Of a DNA stretch of 36,367 nt, positions 22,238 to 32,600 are shown piece by piece. The notes under the pieces were generated by a model. The model was not told where the DNA came from and did no database searches. It saw nothing but the letters and a program-made list of their open reading frames with translations. The stretch spans positions 1-36,367 of the forward strand of contig KZ992518.1 in NCBI GenBank assembly GCA_003614735.1. Reading direction: 5' to 3'. The translations under genes and the position numbers were made by a program. The DNA comes from Thamnocephalis sphaerospora. Its lineage: Eukaryota > Zoopagomycota > Zoopagomycetes > Zoopagales > Sigmoideomycetaceae. Each line of letters starts with the position of its first letter. Positions within the stretch are counted from its first letter, which is position 1.

Positions 22238-24098
22238 AGTAAAGCGGAGTAGCTGGTGATAGAAACAGAAAAGCGGGTATGCAATGCGTGCTGCACAAAA
22301 AGCCAGTGCTGCCTGTTGGATATAAGCAGTTTAAATCCGGCTACTCATCGCGTTGCTGTCAATGTCTCCTCATCCACACCATCGCCACCAAGTATAGCAG
22401 GTTTATATGTCTGGCACTTTTTCCTACGCTACAGCCTCCAATACGCCTTCTTAGCGTAGCAGTATCTGGTATAATATACAATCAAGTGTTGACAATGTTA
22501 GAGCAGAAAGCGTAAGATAAAATAGAAACATGTATGATGCGAGTTACCAGCACGTCGGAATGTCTCTTTGAGCTCAAAGGTGAAGCAGAGTACACTGCAT
22601 GTCGCATAAACGTCACCCCGACGATTAGCCACTGCAAGTCTGCGTACATGTCACCAAATGTTTTATGGAATTGGTGATGAAGAACGAGAGAGCTCAGCTG
22701 CCATCGTGCGCTTCCAGTGTATGGTGTGTGCAGGTGCGCACACCGTTACTCTACTCGACAGGGGACGGAAACGTATCGCACGCGTCTAGCGAGCCGATGT
22801 GCGAACCGCGTTATCAAAGCCGTATTATGGTGTACAATCGCTCTCACGTCAGCCACGGCCGCCCACGCAACTAAACCGTGACACGCTAGGCATCTGCGCC
22901 ATCATATCGACTTGACAAGACTGCACATAGTGCTCTATAATTGACTTGCAAAGCCGGTATGCTACATCTTGCGGCTTGGTGCACGTCCGCAGCATGGTGC
23001 TTGCATTTCTCATAATAGACAACACCTTTTAGCGCCAAGCAGCGGAGATTGAACTATGCACTTTCTGGTAATGCAACGGACACTATTCCACCATGCCGCT
23101 AGTATGATTGGTGTGGCCAGCCCCAAGAGCGTCGGTCAAATGCAGATTGCAATTGCCGCGGAAATGGCAGCACCCGATGCTTTGCTCCAGCAGAGCACGT
23201 AGCCTTGCTTTTCTAAGCAGTGAGCCGTAGCGGTTGCAATGACGTGCGCGGCTGGTAGAATATTCCGCGCATAACCGACACATGACGTGCCAATGGGGGT
23301 TATATTGGGGCGTGCAAGAGAACCTGACGACCTCGTGTTTCGCTCAACCCAAACACTTTCTGGCATGCTGGGGCGCTTGCCTGTTTATCTTTGCTGATTC
23401 TGGTGGTTCCTCCCACACTTTTCACTTTAGAGTGCCTCAAACGCCGACACATGGCTCGATTTACCATCTGGCCAATGTCCGTTTCGCCCTTACTACCACG
23501 TCTAGCATCTCCGCTCTTGCAGTGTTTCAGCGTTAGGATTCCGGGTAACCTAACCTCGTGCTAGGCTACGCTGACCCGCATGTGACTACAGGCATGCCAA
23601 TACGCTCGACATATGACGAAAGCAAATGCCGCGTTGTGCGGTGTAAGCATGTGCGGCGTGCACCTGGTTTGCGCAAGATGCTCGCCAGGTCACGAACACC
23701 GCATGCGCTACCCGCAACATAAAAGAATCCAAGACATCCGCGCCATCGCTCCCTTTTCCGGCACCTTCATTGCTCCCTTTTCCCATTTTGTATACACATC
23801 GTTTGAACGCACGTGGTTTGCCGCATGCCTACCATCCATGTGCCCGCCGGCCATCGACGATCCGCCGCCTCCTGCTACATAAGATTGTGTAATTGCGTCT
23901 AGATGGCGTGCCCGCCGCCCACATCTTCGAAGTCCACCTTACGCCCGCCAGCCAAGCTACGCCACTCACCCGCCAATTTGCCTCGTTCACGCTAGACCAT
24001 ACCCAGAAACAACCGTCTTTTCTGCCGCCCTCTGCTTTCGCCATCTCTACACGAATAACGCCACCTTCAAGACCACCAGACACGACAGTCGATCCGTT
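22238..24098. other. Divergent intergenic region, Sey1-like / pseudokinase
   Basis: 1.86 kb between two divergent genes. No gene was recognised; frames are under 90 codons with no known motif. A 12-nt pyrimidine-rich motif GCTCCCTTTTCC occurs twice, at 23748-23759 and 23772-23783, about 330 bp upstream of the pseudokinase ATG. It may be a promoter element. Confidence 0.5.
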
Positions 24099-25470
24099 AT
24101 GCGCCTTCTCTCGGTCAGCACACTACTTGCTGTAGCCATTGCTGCGCTATATCACGACAGCCTTTCGCATGCCAATCCAATTGTGACGGTCAGCTCGCCA
24201 AACTGGCCCAATCAGCCGGGACTGACCATTGTCAAGCGCCACCCCAATGGAGAGAGAGGCATTCGCACTGCGCTGGTCGAGTATCACGGCTCGTCCGGCT
24301 TTCTCAAATGCACCAGAAACCAACATCAGTTTTCTGCGGAGCTCAACGCTCTTGAGGTATGAATGGCTCGAGCATTGTGTGCTTGCTACGCCTGTGCTTA
24401 CATAGTCTTGGCGCAGATGATTCACGCAAGCAACCCCGAGTTTCCCGACATTTCGTTCCAAGAAGTGCTGGGCCATTTCGAGACCCAGGACAAGTACCAT
24501 TGCCTGGTCCTGGAGCTGCTCGATGGGCATACGCTGAAAGAGTTTACCGCGCTGGTAAGCGGCAAGGAAAAGTCTGCTCTTGCGACAAGTGTCATTGCCA
24601 ACCTTCTCGGCGGTGCGTATTATTGATGGCTACTGGCGGTTTGCACGCTGCTCATCCAGCTTACGCCATATCTGATGCGCAGTGACAAAGTACATGCACA
24701 AGCTCAAGCTTGTCCACGGCAACATCAACCCGGCGAGTAAGTAGCATCCAGCCAGCGCCAGTGTCTTGTACCAACCCAAGCTAACACTGGATGTTACAGA
24801 CATCATCGTCACGCCCGCTCAAAAGAAGGGAGAGTACAAGTTTGTTCTCACGGGCTTTGAAGGATCTCAGATCATTGCAGTGCCACGGCAGACCTCGATC
24901 CTTGGAACGCGCGGCTACGCACCACCAGAGGACTTTACCAACAAGCCTGTGGATCAGTACAAGCGCGAGTCATGGATGATTGGAGCAACGGCCTATTTTG
25001 TCCTGACCGGCCGGTCGCCCTATGGTCTCAGTCAGTCGCTGCTGCGTGGAAAATACGTGCCGGTCTCTGACGAAAAGCTCGAGTCTACAATGGCGGCCGT
25101 GGCAAAGACCGGGATCAACACCTTCCCCAAAGTCAACGCGCCAAACAGGATAATGGCCGAAACCATCGATAAGCTTTTGACCGGCAATGCCGAAGCTCGG
25201 CTTCCTCCCAGCGGATTCAGTCTTGACTATGACATTAGTCTGCTCTACTATGCTGAAAGAAACACAAAGGAGCCCGTTACCTGGAAAACAAAGTGGGCCA
25301 AAGTGAGGACAAGCCTTTTGCCCCGTCGCACGCCCGTCTGGCAAAATCCGCCACCAGAGGATCCTCAGCGCTGCGAAGCGCTTATGACCAACTCGATGCG
25401 CAGCACAGTGTCCGACAGCAGCCAGTGGAGTGACTATTGCATCAGTCTCCGGCATGCAAAGACAATCTAG
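24099..25470 (+). CDS. Secreted protein-kinase-fold protein, predicted pseudokinase
   Basis: Exons are 24099-24356, 24417-24612, 24683-24736 and 24800-25470 (392 aa), with introns of 60, 70 and 63 nt. A clear signal peptide (MRLLSVSTLLAVAIAALYHD, probable cleavage after the Ala of SHA near residue 25) is followed by a kinase fold. The VAIK-type Lys is K70 in GFLKC, the helix-C Glu is E81 in FSAELNALE, and the hinge is LVLELLDG. The catalytic loop HGNINPANII has Asn165 where the HRD Asp should be, although N170 is kept. The DFG position reads G188-F189-E190. The APE-like GTRGYAPPEDF and helix-F ESWMIGATAYFVLTGRSPYG are present. Loss of both catalytic aspartates predicts no ordinary phosphotransfer. 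Secreted kinase-like families occur in some early-diverging fungi, as I recall. Substrate, partner and role are unknown. Confidence 0.9.
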
Positions 25471-26067
25471 CGGGAGAGCCAAACTGGACAAGGCCACTGT
25501 TTTTCACATGCTACACTTGGACGTGCTTGGCACGTATTCCCCAGCTAGATGTTATGCATACAACGCCATTGTACACGGTCATGCTGCTGTATCTTTAGTG
25601 GCCGCCATTGTCGTATGACTTTACCGTGTGGCTACCTTTCAGTGCAGATATTGAGGTGCTTCGTTGATCGAGCGCCAAGCCGCTGCATTTGCAAAAAAAG
25701 CAAATAATACACACCAGCATAGATTCTGAGTGTTATCTCCATGTCTCAGTATTAGTGGGGACATTGGTGTATGCTAGTAACTGATTTGATGTTGCAAACA
25801 GTAGAGCGCATTGCATTCGTCAGCACAAATGTGTAGCAAGTCGATGCGAGCTGCCAGCATGCCAGTCAATCATGGCGCTGCTGATAAAGTGCAGTCTTGG
25901 TGGACGACTGTCTATGCACTCTACGCTAATTGAAGCACAGTGTATAACATCTTTAGCGCGGACGCGGACCCATCAACACGCGCCTTGGGTGCCGTCATGT
26001 TCTGCGAGCTTTATATTATGCGGCCACTAATGCTGGGAGCAGCACCAAACCGGTACCAGACAGCTGA
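25471..26067. other. Intergenic region between convergent pseudokinase and aldehyde dehydrogenase
   Basis: 597 bp between two 3' ends. No gene, repeat or RNA was recognised. Confidence 0.5.
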
Positions 26068-27877
26068 CTACTGCGGACCCACATTGATGTTGTAGCTCTT
26101 TGGGCGTGTCAACGCATCAAAGCCAAACTTTGAAAGTGTGCAACCGCGACCAGAGTCTTTGGCGCCCGTCCAAGCAAGTGCCGGATCGACATAGTCGCAT
26201 CGGTTGGTAAACACAGTGCCAGTCTCCAGTTGGTCGCCGATACGCTCGCCAATAGCTGTATCGCGTGTCCAGATGGAAGCGGTAAGTCCGTAAGAAGAGT
26301 CGTTCATCAAGCGCACAGCCTCTTCATCCGATGCCACCTAAACAGAATACAGCCACATTAGGTGTGTGTAAGCAGCAGCAGCATGTCCAGGCATACACAC
26401 CTTCATAACACCGACAACAGGACCAAACGTCTCTTCTTTCATGACACGCATCGTGTGATCCACGTTCACAAGCACCTGGGGTGCTAGATACGGTGTGCCC
26501 GGCTGAGACAAGGTGGTCGCGCAGATTAGACGCTAGTCTGCGTAGAGCTCGAGCCATGAAGCATTGCTTACCTTGCTTGCTGGGAAAAGCGCCGGGTCCA
26601 CCAATCCCTGCGCCCCGCGCTCCAGTGCATCCTGAATATGAGCACGCACATTATCTGCATTTTGTGCGCGCACCATGGGGCCAAGAGTAACCTCTGGATC
26701 CAGCGGATCGCCAAGCTTGTATTGCTATCGCATGCACGCATATCAGACATACGTGTGGTGAGCAATATGTTGGCGACACGATAGCCATGCGAATAGTGCA
26801 ATACCTTGGCAAGTGCAGTAAACTTTTCTACAAACTGGTCGTAAACCTCGCTGGCTACATAGATGCGCTCAATGCCACAGCAGGATTGGCCGCTGTTAAA
26901 AAAGGCGCCGTCGACGAGCTGCTCAACTGCATGCTCCAGATCTGCATCAGAGCGTACATAGGCTGGATCCTTGCCGCCCAGCTCTAGGCCAACGCCGATA
27001 AAGCGCCCAGCCGCGGCCTTTTGCACCGCAAGGCCGCCTTCCATGGAGCCGGTGTAGTTGACGTATGCGGTCGCTGGGTGCTGAATGGCGTGTGGCACCG
27101 CCTCATGGGTGATATGCAGATACTGGTGCGCACACTGTTAGCGGCGCCGTATACCACGGCTGTCATTCTACAGCTTGCGTGGTTACCTGAAAGACGCCAT
27201 CTGGCAGACCAGCCTCTTGGAAAGCATCTGCAAAACGCTCTGCGCACAGAGGCGTTTGCGGTGACTGCTTGAGTACGACGGTGTTACCTACGTAACGTGC
27301 ATCAGCAGCTGACGGCGTGCCCAGCGCACCCCTTGGCGTACATACCGGCCAAAAGCGCTGGCACGACGCCGTTGACCGACACGAGATACGGGTAGTTCCA
27401 CGATGCTAGGATCAGCACCGGGCCAACTGGCTCACGGCGGATGTAGCGCTTCAGCGGGGCCGGCGCACCCGCCGCCTCCTCAGGCTCATAGTCCGCCAGC
27501 GCAGATGCCGCAATAGCAGCAGCATAGCGCGCACGCTGCTCGAATCCACGCACTTCTCCTGCGGTATATCGGATGGGGCTAATGCGCAAGCATGAGAAAA
27601 CGCCAGCACAGGTGGGCAGACATCGCTGGCGGGCTTACCGGCCCATCTGCTGCGTGATCTCCTTGGCCACCGCATCTTTCTTGGCCACAAAGCAGTCGAC
27701 AAACTTGAGCACCAAGCGAACACGCTCTTGCAGCGGCACACGCCGCCAATGGCGGAACGCTTCACGCGAGCGCTCAAGCACGGCGTCAATATCTGCGTGC
27801 GACGCAAATGGCCTTGTCAGCAACGGCTGCGAGTCGGCCGGTGAAATAACCTCGAGCGTGCTGGCCATGGCGAGCAT
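26068..27877 (-). CDS. Aldehyde dehydrogenase family protein (NAD(P)+-dependent)
   Basis: Oxidises an aldehyde to its acid with NAD(P)+. Exons: 27877-27639, 27578-27346, 27287-27187, 27122-26805, 26724-26572, 26502-26401 and 26337-26068 (471 aa). Introns are 58-80 nt and all phases agree. Motifs in order: cofactor/oxyanion Asn in LILASWNYPYLVSVN, the binding-loop Lys in GNTVVLKQSPQTPLCAERF, YTGSMEGG, general-base Glu in GLELGGKDPAYV, nucleophile Cys in FNSGQSCCGIERIYV, EETFGPVVGVMK, and C-terminal KDSGRGCTLSKFGFDALTRPKSYN. There is no signal peptide or membrane anchor, so it is probably cytosolic. It resembles succinate-semialdehyde-type and MSC7-type fungal ALDHs, but the substrate cannot be assigned. 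A second in-frame ATG at 27868 is an alternative start. It is divergent to CAP2 across 329 bp. Confidence 0.95.
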
Positions 27878-28206
27878 AAGGCAGTAGCGATATCAGCAGG
27901 ATGGCGGCAACAGCAGCTGGTGGCGGACGACAGTAGTACGGCAAACAGCTGGTGAGAGCAACGGTAGAGAACAGGATGCGGAGTCCACGTCACGGCCAGC
28001 TGACCGCGCGTGCCGTTTGTGGACTAAAGCAGTAACGCTTGGCTTGCTAGGATCCGCCTTGGTACAAGCCATTTCAAACGAAGCATGCCCAGTCGTCACG
28101 CACGTCAGGCAGCGCATGTCCATCACTTGTCCTCACATACTCGCCATCTCGCATCGCCTACCCGTTCTGATTAAATTTGTGCTCATTGCCCCATAGTGCT
28201 GTCAAC
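27878..28206. promoter_or_regulatory. Short bidirectional promoter region, ALDH / CAP2
   Basis: 329 bp separate the start codons of two divergent genes, so both promoters must lie here or overlap. No specific element was recognised. Confidence 0.5.
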
Positions 28207-29246
28207 ATGGTACGTGTATGTGCGTGTCTGCGCGCGCAGGTGCGCCCGCCAGGCCTGCGTCGTCTAACCGCTGTGTCGTCGCTGCAGGCTGACCAGCTGG
28301 AATATGCGGTCGACCTGATGCGTCGGCTGCCGCCGCAAAACACCGAGGACAATCTGGCGGCGCTGATTGACCTTGCTCCGCATCTTGCCGAAGACCTGCT
28401 GCAGTCGGTGGACCAGCCGCTGCGCGTGGAGCGCTGCCGCAAGACGGGTCGCGAGTATCTGCGCTGCGACTACAACCGCGACGGCGACTCGTATCGGTGG
28501 GGCGCCGCACTAGCCTCCTGTCTTGCGTCGACGCTCCGCTCACATTGACCGACTCCGTTTAGGTCTCCGTGGTCCAACGAGTACGAGCCGGAGCTGCTTG
28601 ACGGAAGTCTGCCGTCGACGTCGCTGCGAAGACTGGAGGTGGCTGCCAACGACGCGTTCGATACTTATCGGAAAATGTACTACGAAGGTGGCGTGTCCTC
28701 GGTGTACTTTTGGGACTTGGACGACGGCTTTGCTGGCGTCGTACTCATCAAGAAAGGTGCGGTGCATGCCCGGGAAGGGCAGATAGAGCATGGCCGGCGC
28801 GTGTACTCGGCTAATTTGACGTATGCTGGTTAGTTAACGAGGATCAGGACAAGCCCAAGGGCGCCTGGGACTCGATTCACGTGTTTGAGGCCATTGAACG
28901 TGGCCGAAACGCGCTCTACAAGCTCACCTCCACGGTGATGCTCTACGCAATTACCGAGAGTGAGGCGCTGGGCAGCATGAATCTGTCGGGCAGCATGACG
29001 CGCCAGACGGAGATCGAGTATCCGCTGGATGAACCAGGCTCACACGTGGGCAATATTGGTCGCATGGTGGAAGAGATGGAACTGAAAATGCGCAGCGCGC
29101 TGCAAGAAGTGTATTTTGGCAAAACGCGTGATGTGGTGAATGACCTGCGGTCGATCGATTCGCTGGAGCAAACTCGCAAGCAGGCCGATATGCAGCGCGA
29201 GTTGATTGGCAAGCTACAAGAGTTGCAGCCGTCCGACGAGTCGTAG
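28207..29246 (+). CDS. CAP2: F-actin-capping protein subunit beta
   Basis: Beta subunit of the heterodimeric barbed-end capper CapZ/CP, which limits filament growth in cortical actin patches. Exons: 28207-28209 (the ATG alone), 28288-28496, 28563-28756 and 28834-29246 (272 aa, the family's usual length). The mature order begins [17 protein letters not shown], matching the family N-terminus. It continues [80 protein letters not shown], and the C-terminal [15 protein letters not shown] with the actin-binding tentacle. The first intron (28210-28287, 78 nt) is stop-free and a multiple of three. Retention would therefore add 26 residues after Met1 rather than truncate the protein. Confidence 0.96.
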
Positions 29247-29622
29247 AGGCATCGCGGACATGCGGGCGTATGTTTGATCGCGGCTGATCAGTGTTGGGGA
29301 GTGAATGCTGCGATGGGCATATTTGACCGTAAAGCATACAAACGCACGTGCCATTCGCACCGCATCACCATCTTCGTTGTCGAGTGCACTGTTTAGCGAT
29401 CACGATGCGGACGGCGGACGGCGGACGGCGGCTGGCTAGCCGAGCAAACGGGTTCCATTAGATACACGGAGGGGAAAACAAGAAGTTGCGTGCAGAAGAG
29501 AGCTAGTGAGAAGTAGTGTTACATAATGAAGCAGCGATAGTAGGTATGCGTGAAAAGCACTGGTATGGAAGCGGCATAATATCGACGACCCCGCAACATC
29601 CCTCGTCATTCGCTGCCGCGGT
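29247..29622. other. Intergenic region between convergent CAP2 and SPT7
   Basis: Two 3' ends meet here and no gene was seen. It contains a short tandem GGACGGC repeat at about 29408-29430. Confidence 0.5.
29408..29430. repeat. (GGACGGC)3 tandem repeat
   Basis: Three copies of a 7-nt GC-rich unit in the CAP2-SPT7 intergenic region. Confidence 0.85.
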
Positions 29623-32600
29623 CTACTCGTCATCACCGTCCTCATCGCCGGCCGCCTGACGATATGAAACGTGTCGTTGTAAGGACGTTAGCCAGGGCAC
29701 CGCACCGCACACGCACAGCCCAACACTTGATACTGGCGAGAAAGGCGATGCAAGCAACGATGGGTGGCTCACCGGTGTGGCTGCTTGTGTTGCAGCTTCC
29801 GCGCTCTGTCCGTGCTCTGTTTTCTGTCGCTTCTTTTGCTGAGTCGCAGTGCTTTCGGCTGCCGGTGCTTGGGACGGTCGAGTTGGCCGCTTGCGTGGTG
29901 CCTTTTTCTTTGTCTTGGGTAGAAACTCATCCTACAGAAATCTATGCGCGTTAGCAAAGCAATCCTAGCAACCGTGCAGACTACTAGACTTGCCTCCACC
30001 AACAGCAAGGGAGATTCGGCCAGTTTCCGAGTAAAGAAATCGCGTAGCATGCCAATCTGCCCTTCTACCGCGCGCACAGGTGCAAAGAGCGGTGGTGGCG
30101 GATAGGGCAGGCGAGAAGCGCCGCTGTCGGCATTGACTACAGGAGCGACCGCGCAAAGCATATTAGCGTCGACTCTCCTGCTCATCTGATGTGGCGTCAC
30201 GCACCATTATTGGATCTAGTTCAGAAAGCCATCAAATTGACACAGCAGCATGTGAGTAGACATGAACAGAGACGTAGACAGGTTTGATGAAAACATACCC
30301 GTTGCCATCGCCATTAGCTCCTGATCTTCCGCGCCATAGGCGTGCCGGAATCTAGCAGCATTTGCAGCATCATGCATAGTTAGCAACCAAAGAATACTGC
30401 ACCATACTCTGCTTGCAGCAATGCTGTACCTTTAGGCTGGACAAGCGTAGTTCCGACTCCAGACCCAATTCGCGCAGTCCAAGGTAGTCGTCCTCCAGCT
30501 CAGCAAATACATCGCCACTGTACCCGGTCAACAGCACGGCGTTAGCATGCGCAGCACAGCGGCGCCAAGAACGCGGTGCGCACGTTGTAAACTGATCTGC
30601 CTCAATGTCTGCGACGCCCTCTCCTTGAAGACCTTCGGCCGCCTGTAGCAGATGCAGAGCACGTTAATACGTGTCCGCAGTCTCCACCAAACGGTAGACC
30701 TACCGCCACCAGCTCCTGATGCGTGTTACGCAGCCGTCGGCCAACTTCCTTCAGCTTGGTAGAATTTCGCTGGACATGCTCATTGACATACGATTCGAGC
30801 ACTTGTGTGTCATCGACGCCATTCTCATGCAACGTGTGCAAGATGATTTCCTGTCGCATATCACGCCGGCTGACATTCAGAAACGCATATGCATTCTGTA
30901 GTAGGCGCGCTGTACACACCTCATAGGACATTTCCTTGCTATAGGTATCCAGGTAGCTGCGCAGACATTTGCCCAAATTGAGAAAATAGTCTGCCGCCGA
31001 CTCGGTGAGTACGCACAACGCTTCGGGCGTCATGCCTATTTGAATGTCCATGTGCAGTACGATTAGTCGTCACCCGACATATGCGCACGGTAGAGCGCAC
31101 ACGCACACTCAAACCCAGAGTGTGCTGCCAGCTTAGCCGAAACGCGCTCCAGCATGCTAAAGGCGCCCTCGTCACTCAGTGTTGGCACAGTGTCAGCAAT
31201 TGACGCATCATCCGCCACGGCTGTCAAGTCTTCGTGATCCTGGGTGTCCGTAGAAGCCACATCCGCCAGCTGTGTCCAGACATCCGGTTGCGCGCATTAG
31301 CTTTGTCGGCGACACACTGCACGCAGGATACGCCACGCACCGTTACATTCTGCTTCAGTGCCAGAATTTTCGCATGTGTAGCGCGAATGCCCTTGAGTTC
31401 TTGAATGCTCTCGTCAATGACAACCGTCAAGCCATCACGCGGCAGCTGGCAGCTGGCATAGGCAGAGAGACGTGGGCGCTCTGCCAGCTCACTAGCAACA
31501 TACAACTACTCAGCAAGCTGAATAAACTGCAACATTGATGCCGCGTGCCTACCGATTAATCACATCAAAGCGAAAGAGCTCGCTAGAACATGCACGTCCA
31601 GCCAGGGGTGGGAGCTCTGGTATACCAGCACTCAGCGCGTACTCGGGCAAAAATTTTGCCCTGTCCGCGGTGCCTGTTTGACTGCCCGGTGCTCGCTCGT
31701 CGCGCGCACCGCTCTTTGCTAAATCATGAGTGAGTGCTGCCGTCGGCGCTGGTGCCGGCAGGATCTGCATTAGACGATCGTGATGCTGCTGCCAATTGTC
31801 GAACTTTTGCATCAAGTCTTCTGCACGTAGCAAAGCCGCCTGCTCGGCAAATGGTGCACTACATGACTGCTTGCGAAACAGCTACACAATGGTACGCGTG
31901 CGCGGGTGTAGCAACAAGTTTAGCGACGCTATCCTGGAACAAGTGACAGTAGTAGCCTACCTGAATGCGTGCACGCTCTGCCATGGTCACGGAGCGCCAT
32001 GCAGTTGTGATCACATCTTCCTTCACCATAGTCTCTGGCAGACCTGGCGACGCACTTCCAGCCGTATCCTCCTCGGTATCCTCCGTCAGACTAGGCTCTA
32101 GACTGGCCCCTTCTTGCGTCGCACTGTCCACATCCATTGGTGTGCTGTTACCCGTGTCAATGCCATTGATCGTCGGGCCCCGCAAGGAGAGGGTCGCCGG
32201 GTCGTTTTCTCCTGAGCCGCTTATTGCACCGTTAAGCGCCAGCCCGCCGTGCATCTTTCGTTTCAAGGCAACCATAGCATTTTCGGCACCATGTGTAGAT
32301 CCATTAAGTGGCGTTGGGCGTGCCGATACGCTCTCTGAATCAGCCATCGGCGTGCTAGAATCGTAGTTTAGCTGCGGCGATGAGCATGCTGTCGGTGTCT
32401 AGCAATGATAGCAACGCAAACGCATTAGTGCAAAAACAACAGTGGTGCAGCCTACAGACATGCGAAATGCCGTGATCATGCCAAACGCACCAGCTGATGC
32501 AGCCCATTCATCTTGAGCGCACTGTCTTTCCGCCGACGAGCTGCCGCCGTCGTGTTAGCAGTGGTCATGCCATGCACACCAGCTTATGCAGCAGTAGCCT

